From Candidatus Dormiibacterota bacterium (GTDB taxonomy: Bacteria > Chloroflexota > Dormibacteria > Aeolococcales > Aeolococcaceae): DNA of 5,321 bases. The position numbers were made by a program, and so were the translations under genes. Positions 1 to 4,797 of the stretch are shown in pieces. The stretch is from contig PLDZ01000200.1 of the NCBI GenBank assembly GCA_003136295.1, forward strand, positions 1-5,321, given 5' to 3'. The stretch's first letter is position 1, and every line of letters begins with the position of its first letter. The notes beneath the pieces were generated by a model. The model had not been told where the DNA came from. It ran no database searches and saw nothing but the letters and a program-made list of their open reading frames with translations.

Positions 1-99
1 ATGCCGTCGCACAACGGCCTCGCGGTCAACCCGGCGACGCTCGCGGTCACCCAGGTCAGCCCGGCCATCACCGGCCAGCAGTTCGTCGGGATCATCTAG
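1..99 (+). CDS. 3' end of an unidentified protein (partial, cut by the left edge)
   Basis: Reading frame 1 from the window edge gives 32 residues, ending in FVGII before TAG at 97-99. Every codon ends in G or C, as expected for a real gene in this GC-rich genome; the other frames here read as low-complexity Ser/Arg strings. The first codon happens to be ATG, but with no upstream sequence visible this is more likely the tail of a longer gene than a 32-residue protein. The tail is rich in Val, Thr, Ala and Pro and has no motif I recognise, so no function is offered. It lies 13 nt upstream of the GlpX-like gene on the same strand and may belong to the same transcript. Confidence 0.55.
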   Translation: MPSHNGLAVNPATLAVTQVSPAITGQQFVGII

Positions 100-112
100 C
101 GGGGTACGCTGG

Positions 113-1126
113 TTGCCGATGAGCACGGCAGCGCGTGGCGTCCCGCCGGCGGAGCGGATGATCCGCGGCCGGAACCGTGGCCTCGAGTTGCTTCGCGCAA
201 CCGAGGCCGCTGCGCTGTCCGTGGGACGCTGGCTGGGACGCGGTGACAAGGCGGGGACCCGCGACGCCGGCCACGGGGTGATGGAGGAGGCGCTCGAGGG
301 CATGCCCTTCGTGGGCCGCATCGTCATCGGTCCCGAGGGCTCCAACAACCGGCTGCTCGCGGGGAGAACCATCGGCGCCGGGCGGGACCGGCTCGACCTC
401 GCCGTCCTCCCGGTCGACGGGATCAGCCTCGTGGCCGGCGGGCTCAGCCAGGCGCTCAGCGTCGCCGCCGTCGCCGAGACGGGGGGCATCCTGCAGCCGC
501 CGCCAGTTGCCTACATGCACAAGATCGCCGTCGGCCCGCAGGCGCGCGGCGCCGTCGACATCAGCGACACGCCGGAGAACAACCTCCGCCGGGTCGCCTT
601 CGCAATGAACGTGCAGGTGCAGGACCTCACCGTCGTCCTGCTCGATCGGCCGCGCCACCAGGCGCTGCTCGAGCGGCTGCGCGCGCTCGGCGCACGCGTG
701 GCCATCGTCAGCGACGGGGACGTCGGCCTGGCCATGATGGCCGCCTGGCCCGGCTCCGGCATCGATGTGATGATCGGATCCGGCGGCACGCGCGAGGCGA
801 TCGTCGCCGCCTGCGCCATGCGCTGCCTCGGCGGGGAGCTGCAGTGCCGCCCCTGGGTGCGCCACGAGGACGAGGCCGCCGCCATGCGCGAGGCGGGGTA
901 CGACCCCGATGCGCTGCTGAGCATGGAGCAGCTCGTGCCCGGACGCGAGGTGAGTGTTGCGGTGACCGGGATCAGCGGTGGGGGACTGCTCCGCGGCGTT
1001 CGGTATCACAACTGGTGGGCGGAAACCCACAGCCTGGTGATGCGCGCCCAGAGCGGAACGGTGCGAGAGATCATCGCCAAGCACCACGTCGCTCTCCAGC
1101 CTGACACCGCCCGCATGGTGCATTGA
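113..1126 (+). CDS. glpX: GlpX-family (class II fructose-1,6-bisphosphatase) homologue with degenerate metal site
   Basis: Full-length homologue (337 aa; family about 320-340) of class II fructose-1,6-bisphosphatase, the Mg/Mn-dependent gluconeogenic enzyme that makes fructose 6-phosphate. Family landmarks are present in order: RNRGLELLRATEAAAL (about 19-35), GRGDK (42-46), YMHKIAVG (134-141), GSGGTREAI (222-230) followed by RCLGGELQ, and the C-terminal LVMRAQSGTVREI (308-320). However, the canonical VIGEGEKDEAPM segment reads VIGPEGSNNRLL (71-82) and the DP(L/I)(D/E)GT motif reads LPVDGI (99-104). The Glu and Asp metal ligands, and the Thr, are therefore missing. FBPase activity is doubtful; it may be a pseudo-enzyme, a sugar-phosphate sensor or a changed phosphatase. 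The start is uncertain: TTG 113 has GGGG 8 nt upstream, ATG 119 has no well-spaced site, and ATG 158 matches the usual family N-terminus. Its stop overlaps the next start, suggesting one operon. Confidence 0.85.
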   Translation: MPMSTAARGVPPAERMIRGRNRGLELLRATEAAALSVGRWLGRGDKAGTRDAGHGVMEEALEGMPFVGRIVIGPEGSNNRLLAGRTIGAGRDRLDLAVLPVDGISLVAGGLSQALSVAAVAETGGILQPPPVAYMHKIAVGPQARGAVDISDTPENNLRRVAFAMNVQVQDLTVVLLDRPRHQALLERLRALGARVAIVSDGDVGLAMMAAWPGSGIDVMIGSGGTREAIVAACAMRCLGGELQCRPWVRHEDEAAAMREAGYDPDALLSMEQLVPGREVSVAVTGISGGGLLRGVRYHNWWAETHSLVMRAQSGTVREIIAKHHVALQPDTARMVH

Positions 1127-2010
1127 CGCCGGACGCGTCGAGCTCGGCGGCGCTGCTCGAGCCCCCGTCGCGAGCGCTGCGCGCCGGCATGTGGACTGCA
1201 AGCCTAGGTCTGCGGATGCTCGGCCCGGCGCGCCACGCGTTCGGTGATGTCATCGGCGCCTGCGTCTACGCGACATCACCCACGAGCCGGCGGCGATGCG
1301 CCCGCAATCACCAGCGCCTCGCCCCGTCGCTCGATGCCCGAGCCGCGCGGCGGCGCGCCTTCGCGTCGTTCCGCAACTACGCGCGCACCTCGGTCGACTT
1401 CGTCTGGCAATACGGGGTACCGGCGCACGCGATGCACCGCCACTTCCGCGCCTACGGACTCGAGCATGCCCATGCGGCGATCGACGAGCATGGTGGGGGA
1501 ATCTTCGCGCTCGCCCACTTCGGCAGTTGGGACGTCGCGGCGTCGTGCGGGTTCGCCTCGGGACTGCGCGTGACCGCGGTCATGGCGCCGGTGGGCCCCG
1601 ACCTGGTGACCAGAGTCGCGGCGTGGGCGAGACGGCGCCAGGATCTCGAGGTGCTGGTGTCCTCCAACGCGGCGCGGGGGCTGATTCGCGCGGTGCGCCG
1701 GGGGAGGTTCGCCGCCATCCTCAGCGATATCCCCGATCATGGCGAGACGGCCATCGTCGACTTCTGCGGTGGCGGGGTCGCCTTCAGCACCGCCGCCGCA
1801 TGGCTGGCGCGCGTCGCCAAGGTCCCGGTCCTGCCTGTGGACTGCTTCCGATACCGGGGGCTCTACCGCCTCGTGGTGCACCCGCCGATCGTCATCGAGC
1901 CCGGCGCGAGCGATGCCGACGTGACCCAGCGCATCGCTAGCGGGCTGGAAGCGGCGATCCGTCGCGCTCCCGAGTGGTGGTACCCCTTCGGCGAGATCTA
2001 CGAGCGCTGA
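1123..2010 (+). CDS. LpxL/PatA-type membrane acyltransferase (lipid A biosynthesis acyltransferase family)
   Basis: A 295-residue member of the LABLAT superfamily (Pfam Lip_A_acyltrans), enzymes that transfer fatty acyl chains onto glycolipids at the inner face of the cytoplasmic membrane: lipid A in Gram-negatives, phosphatidylinositol mannosides (PatA) in actinobacteria. The catalytic H-x4-D/E dyad is visible as HFGSWD (H132, D137). Further matches are FRNYARTSVDFVW (83-95), GRFAAILSDIPDHGETAIVDF (194-214; the GxxxxLxDxxxxxxG...F region), WLARVAKVPVLPV (227-239) and the C-terminal PEWWYPF (283-289). A weakly hydrophobic N-terminal segment (about 23-50) could anchor it. The acceptor cannot be told from sequence; a PatA-like glycolipid acceptor is my guess if the host lacks LPS. 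The TTG start at 1123 overlaps the preceding TGA by 4 nt (TTGA), typical of translational coupling. ATG 1189 is an alternative start that keeps the whole domain. Confidence 0.88.
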   Translation: MTPDASSSAALLEPPSRALRAGMWTASLGLRMLGPARHAFGDVIGACVYATSPTSRRRCARNHQRLAPSLDARAARRRAFASFRNYARTSVDFVWQYGVPAHAMHRHFRAYGLEHAHAAIDEHGGGIFALAHFGSWDVAASCGFASGLRVTAVMAPVGPDLVTRVAAWARRRQDLEVLVSSNAARGLIRAVRRGRFAAILSDIPDHGETAIVDFCGGGVAFSTAAAWLARVAKVPVLPVDCFRYRGLYRLVVHPPIVIEPGASDADVTQRIASGLEAAIRRAPEWWYPFGEIYER

Positions 2011-2020
2011 CGGCGCGCCG
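2011..2020. repeat. 10-bp perfect palindrome between convergent stop codons
   Basis: The sequence CGGCGCGCCG is its own reverse complement and fills almost all of the 12-bp gap between the acyltransferase stop (TGA, 2008-2010) and the oppositely oriented plsY stop (TCA on this strand, 2023-2025). The two stop regions also form a TGACG/CGTCA inverted pair (2008-2012 with 2021-2025). It could help transcripts arriving from both sides to stop, but there is no T-tract, the perfect palindrome has no loop, and such palindromes are frequent at this GC content. The palindrome is certain; the role is weakly supported. Confidence 0.35.
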
Positions 2021-2022
2021 CG

Positions 2023-2727
2023 TCAGTGGCTCAGCGGATCCGCGCCCTGGTCGGTGCGGGGACCCATGAGCGGCCGTCCCGGGCGCTCATCAAAGACGAG
2101 TCGCTGATACACGCGCCGCCAGAATTGGCCGTACACGCGCGCGTCGCGAGGCAGGCCCTCGAGGCGGCGGAGCAGGAGCAGCACCAGGATCGCCAGGCAG
2201 CCGCTGCCGAGGATCCAGCCCTGCGAGCCCCCGAAAAAGAACGCGACCGCGGGCAGCACCACGAACGCGACGAGCACCGCCATGGCGATCCGGCCGCGAT
2301 TCGCCCCCCATGCGTAACACATCAGGAGCGCGATCAGTCCGGCGATCGAGAGGGCGGCAACGGCGCCAGTGGCTACCGCGACGCCGCGCCCGCCGTTGAA
2401 GCGCATGTAAACGGGCCAGCCGTTGCCGGCCACGGCGCAGACGCCGATGAGCATGCTCGCGCTGAGCGGGAGCCCGACGAGCCGCGACGCCACCGCCGGC
2501 GCAAACCCCTGGACGAACTGGAGCGGGCCGACGATGATCGCGATGTCGATGCCGGCGTGCCGGTACACGTTGCTGGTCCCGATGTTGCCGGTGCCGAAAT
2601 TGCGCAGGTCGAGCCCGTACCGTTTCCGACGCACCAGCAGCCATCCCACCGGCAGGCCGCCGATCAGATATGCGGCCAGGCACCAGCCCGCCACGACCCA
2701 CGGGGAGATCACGATGCCGCCAATCAT
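2023..2727 (-). CDS. plsY: PlsY-family glycerol-3-phosphate acyltransferase, divergent
   Basis: A 234-residue polytopic membrane protein of the PlsY family, which makes lysophosphatidic acid from acyl-phosphate and glycerol-3-phosphate as the first acylation of phospholipid synthesis. Motif 1 is recognisable as LPVGWLLVRR (25-34) then DLRNFGTGNIGTSNVYR (40-56), and motif 2 as GNGWPVYMRFNGGRGVA (101-117), the phosphate-binding loop. About five hydrophobic segments follow the family pattern (about 8-30, 62-82, 86-106, 116-140, 148-186). Departures from the family: GSGN is GTGN, the usual GHxFPV is GNGWPV (His to Asn at 102), and the C-terminal RHxxNIxRLxxGxE motif is replaced by RRVYQRLVFDERP (204-216), without its His and Asn. 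The tail is slightly long. It may have altered activity or be a paralogue. The ATG at 2727 has no strong ribosome-binding site; GTG at 2712 is an alternative. Confidence 0.85.
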   Translation of the reverse strand: MIGGIVISPWVVAGWCLAAYLIGGLPVGWLLVRRKRYGLDLRNFGTGNIGTSNVYRHAGIDIAIIVGPLQFVQGFAPAVASRLVGLPLSASMLIGVCAVAGNGWPVYMRFNGGRGVAVATGAVAALSIAGLIALLMCYAWGANRGRIAMAVLVAFVVLPAVAFFFGGSQGWILGSGCLAILVLLLLRRLEGLPRDARVYGQFWRRVYQRLVFDERPGRPLMGPRTDQGADPLSH

Positions 2728-2745
2728 GCGTCTTGTGTACGGTAG
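2728..2745. promoter_or_regulatory. 18-bp divergent intergenic region between plsY-like and degV-like genes
   Basis: Two divergent genes start only 18 bp apart, so promoter elements for each must reach into the coding sequence of the other or be shared. On the - strand TACCGT (2744-2739) fits a TAnnnT -10 box ending 11 nt before the plsY ATG, which would give an mRNA with almost no leader. No convincing Shine-Dalgarno precedes either start; GGTAG just before 2746 is too close. There is no experimental support, and the -10 assignment rests on six bases. Confidence 0.3.
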
Positions 2746-3618
2746 ATGACGTTGCGGGATAGAGCGCTGGTCGTGGACGGAGGTGCCGCGCTGCAGGAGG
2801 ACCTGGAGCGGGGTGTCGTCGTCGTGCCCGAGCGGATCACCGTCGGACGGCGGGAATTCATCGACGACGGGAATATCGAGGCGTATGCGACGTTCTACGC
2901 GATGCTCCGCACAGGCGGGGTGACCGCGACGTCGACCCCGTCGCCGGGGTCATACCTGGATGCCTTCCGCCGGTGTGATGCCGAGACGGTGCTCTGCCTC
3001 ACGATCCCCGAACGCTGGAGTGGCATGCACTCGACGGCGAACCTCGCCGCCGGGATGCTCGAGGCGGAGGAGGGCCGGCGCCGGGTCACGGTCATCGACA
3101 CCGGGACGGCGGTGGCCGGATTCTCACTCGTCGCCCGCTGCGCCGCCTACCTCGCCGAGACGACGCCCGACGCCGACGCGTGGGTGGCGGCGATCCGTGC
3201 AGCCTGTGCCCAGGTACGTGTCTACGGAGCCCTGGCCACCCTGACCTATGTGGCACGCACCGGGCGCGTGCCCACGCTGCTGGCGGGGATCTCCAACACG
3301 CTGCGCGTTCGTCCGGTCTTCCGGCTCCTCGAAGGCGGCAACACCGGCAGGGTGGGGCTCACCCGCACCGCCTCGGGCGCGATCGGGCAACTGGAGCGCG
3401 TCGCCGTCGACGAGGTCGGATCGGGACCGCAGTGGCTGATGGTGTTCCATGCCGACGCCCCGGACGATGCGGCGGCGCTCGCCGCACGCTTGTCAGCGGC
3501 AGTGCACGTCGTCCGCTGTGAGAGCCTCCCGTTGAGCCCGATGTTCGGTGCGCACACCGGCCCCGGGACAATCGGTTTTGCGGCACTGCCGTGGCCGGGG
3601 GGCGCCCCTCCCGATTGA
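2746..3618 (+). CDS. DegV-family fatty-acid-binding protein (FakB-like)
   Basis: A 290-residue DegV/EDD-fold protein; the family is about 280-290 aa. These proteins bind one fatty acid. In the Fak system FakB presents it to the kinase FakA, giving acyl-phosphate for PlsX/PlsY phospholipid synthesis. Seen in order: N-terminal strand ALVVDGG (7-13; the usual TDS is VDG), ATSTPSPGSYLDAF (61-74, the TSxPSP fatty-acid-contacting loop), WSGMHSTANLA (91-101, equivalent of the LSGTYxSA loop), VIDTGTAVAGFSLVA (116-130), TYVARTGRVP (167-176; family YLxxxGRI), LRVRPVF (186-192; family L.IKP.L) followed by GRVGLTRT, and the diagnostic HTGPGTIGFA (270-279). It is probably cytosolic, with no signal peptide or membrane segment. 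Its place beside a plsY homologue fits acyl-phosphate metabolism; no FakA kinase or PlsX is in view. The ATG at 2746 gives the correct N-terminus. The family assignment is firm; the lipid partner is unknown. Confidence 0.9.
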   Translation: MTLRDRALVVDGGAALQEDLERGVVVVPERITVGRREFIDDGNIEAYATFYAMLRTGGVTATSTPSPGSYLDAFRRCDAETVLCLTIPERWSGMHSTANLAAGMLEAEEGRRRVTVIDTGTAVAGFSLVARCAAYLAETTPDADAWVAAIRAACAQVRVYGALATLTYVARTGRVPTLLAGISNTLRVRPVFRLLEGGNTGRVGLTRTASGAIGQLERVAVDEVGSGPQWLMVFHADAPDDAAALAARLSAAVHVVRCESLPLSPMFGAHTGPGTIGFAALPWPGGAPPD

Positions 3619-3619
3619 C

Positions 3620-3629
3620 TCGAATTCGA
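3620..3629. repeat. 10-bp perfect palindrome downstream of degV-like gene
   Basis: TCGAATTCGA is a perfect palindrome immediately after the degV-like stop (TGA 3616-3618), in the only clearly non-coding part of the degV-flippase junction. It is AT-rich compared with its surroundings and sits just after TTGACT (3615-3620), which resembles a -35 hexamer but has no -10 at 16-19 bp. It could be an operator half, part of a promoter, or chance. Confidence 0.3.
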
Positions 3630-3658
3630 CGGCGCGCGCTGTTCGATGCCACCACCCC

Positions 3659-3664
3659 TACCAT
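3659..3664 (+). promoter_or_regulatory. Possible -10 box (TACCAT) for the flippase-like gene
   Basis: TACCAT matches the TAnnnT pattern of actinobacterial-type -10 boxes and ends 9 nt before the GTG at 3674. Transcription would then start only a few nucleotides before translation, consistent with the absence of a Shine-Dalgarno sequence there. No -35 element is convincing, so this is tentative. Confidence 0.25.
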
Positions 3665-3673
3665 CGACGCGTT

Positions 3674-4744
3674 GTGACGGAGGCCGCCCGTCCCGACGAG
3701 CCGCGCTCGCGAGTTGAGCAGGATCACGGTGAGTCCGATGTGCCGCATCGCTCGCGGCGCCGGTGGATGGCATACATCCCGCTGCTCTTCGCGCTGGGTG
3801 CGATTGCGGCGCTATTGGTGTATGCAGACCCACACAAGATCGGCATCGCTTTCCAGCGTTTCAATCTCATCTACATCCCGGTCGTGGGCGTGCTCGCGGT
3901 CGGCTTCTACCTCGTCCAGGGGGTGCGCTGGTGGACGTTGAACCGCGCGCTCGGGATCACGTTCCCGTTGCGCGATACGGTGTTTCTCACCGAGACCGGG
4001 CAAGCGACGGCACTGCTTCCGCTCGGTGAGCTGACCCGGGCGCTGCTCCTGTCAAAAGCTGCGGCCGTGCATCTCGGCTCGGTGGTCGCCAGCGAGACGG
4101 TGCAGGAGTTGCTGTTCGTGTTCATGCTGTTTGCTCTCGCGCTGCCGAGGGCGCTCGGTCTCCACCTCATCGCCATCGCGGTTGTGGTGCCGATGCTCTT
4201 CGTCGTTGCGATCGTCGCCATCCTCACCGTCGAGCGGCTGTACGCGCGGGTCCGGCTCATCATCGGGCGTGTCCCGGTGCTGAAGCGTCTTCGCCCTGCT
4301 GTGGACGAGCTGCATCGCGATACGCGACGGCTCTTCCGGCATCCGGACACGTACCGATACCTGCCGCTGAGCGCCGTCCAGGCGGTCATGGCGGTGAGCC
4401 TGCTCTGGGCTGTCGCGCAGGCGGTGGATCCTGGCAAGCTTAGCTGGACGAGTGCGGGCTTCGTCTATGCCGCGACGCAGGGGGCCGCGTGGTTGAGCCT
4501 GGCGCCCGGTGGGCTTGGCGCCGTGGAGGCCAGCACCGCGGGGCTCCTCGTCCTGCTTGGCATCAGCTTCGACATCGCCACCGCGATCTCAGTCATGCAG
4601 CGTCTCGCTGACAAAGGTCTTAACAGTGTCATCGGCTGGATCTGTTATCTGTTCGCCCGTCGCCGGTACAACCTCACTGGTGCATCGCTGTTTCGCTTCG
4701 AGATGCCGCGTCAGGAGGAAGCGGTGGGAGCCGGTACGAGCTAA
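3674..4744 (+). CDS. Flippase-like integral membrane protein (LPG_synthase_TM / UPF0104 family)
   Basis: A polytopic protein of the lysylphosphatidylglycerol-synthase transmembrane/UPF0104 family (TIGR00374-like). Members are MprF/AglD-related membrane domains linked to synthesis or movement of polar lipids and lipid-linked sugars. Using GTG 3674 (356 aa), I see a charged N-terminus, TM1 about 33-51, TM2 about 65-84 followed by RWW (85-87), the family LPxxxGExxRAxLL block as LPLGELTRALLL (115-126), TM segments about 138-157 and 163-184, a cytoplasmic-looking charged loop with LKRLRPAVDELHRD, TM about 229-251, and the signature APGGLGAVEAS (277-287) followed by hydrophobic helices and RLADKGLNSVIGW (309-321). 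There is no C-terminal aminoacyltransferase domain, so it is not an MprF synthase. The start is uncertain: GTG 3740 has GGTGAG six nt upstream and leaves 334 aa, and an extension to 3548 would overlap degV. The substrate is unknown. Confidence 0.85.
   Translation: MTEAARPDEPRSRVEQDHGESDVPHRSRRRWMAYIPLLFALGAIAALLVYADPHKIGIAFQRFNLIYIPVVGVLAVGFYLVQGVRWWTLNRALGITFPLRDTVFLTETGQATALLPLGELTRALLLSKAAAVHLGSVVASETVQELLFVFMLFALALPRALGLHLIAIAVVVPMLFVVAIVAILTVERLYARVRLIIGRVPVLKRLRPAVDELHRDTRRLFRHPDTYRYLPLSAVQAVMAVSLLWAVAQAVDPGKLSWTSAGFVYAATQGAAWLSLAPGGLGAVEASTAGLLVLLGISFDIATAISVMQRLADKGLNSVIGWICYLFARRRYNLTGASLFRFEMPRQEEAVGAGTS
3728..3733 (+). promoter_or_regulatory. Shine-Dalgarno-like GGTGAG supporting an alternative GTG start at 3740
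   Basis: GGTGAG lies six nucleotides before an in-frame GTG (3740-3742), the best ribosome-binding match near this gene's start. Initiation here gives a product opening PHRSRRRW directly before TM1, a typical positive-inside N-terminus. It competes with GTG 3674, which has no such site, so the true start is one of these two. Confidence 0.3.
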
Positions 4745-4781
4745 GCGATTCCATGCCGCCGGAGGACTATTCACGCGACTG

Positions 4782-4797
4782 TGTAATCATGTAATCC
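4782..4797 (+). promoter_or_regulatory. Tandem octamer direct repeat (TGTAATCA-TGTAATCC), candidate operator/promoter
   Basis: Two abutting 8-bp units, TGTAATCA (4782-4789) and TGTAATCC (4790-4797), differ only at the last base and end exactly where the ATG of the next gene begins. They stand out as an AT-rich island in GC-rich DNA. The downstream product has a predicted ribbon-helix-helix-like segment, and proteins of that fold commonly bind tandem short repeats (MetJ uses adjacent 8-bp boxes), so autorepression is a reasonable inference. Each unit also contains TGTAAT, five of six matches to the -10 consensus TATAAT, so the repeat may overlap the promoter of a nearly leaderless mRNA. The unit does not recur elsewhere in the window on inspection. 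Confidence 0.6.

Noticed and set aside
2..112. Possible extension of the GlpX-like frame to the left edge, since no stop occurs
   Set aside because: The extension reads as a Ser/Arg-rich string, while frame 1 in the same interval has all-G/C third positions and ends in a stop at 99. Family N-termini begin near residue 16 of the annotated protein.
92..1201. A 369-codon open frame on the - strand opposite the GlpX-like gene
   Set aside because: Its product is a His/Ala/Gly/Asp-rich string without family motifs, a typical antisense shadow in GC-rich DNA. The + strand carries an end-to-end GlpX match.
2026..2745. A 239-codon + strand open frame opposite plsY
   Set aside because: The translation is low-complexity Arg/His/Ala/Glu-rich, whereas the - strand gives clear PlsY motifs and membrane segments.
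3548..3673. N-terminal extension of the flippase-like gene overlapping the degV end by 71 nt
   Set aside because: The extra residues are not hydrophobic or family-like, and codon use between 3619 and 3673 is not typical. The degV reading there contains the conserved HTGPGTIGFA motif.
4761..4765. GGAGG as the ribosome-binding site of the regulator-like gene
   Set aside because: It is 32 nt from ATG 4798, and the only start at a workable distance (GTG 4781) is followed at once by TAA.
4745..4781. Rho-independent terminator after the flippase-like gene
   Set aside because: I found no stem-loop followed by a T-tract in this short interval.
4753..4794. A 13-codon mini-ORF (ATG 4753 to TAA 4792) upstream of the regulator-like gene, possibly a leader peptide
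   Set aside because: No ribosome-binding site precedes it, its codons show no bias, and its stop arises from the repeat unit. A chance ORF is the simpler explanation.
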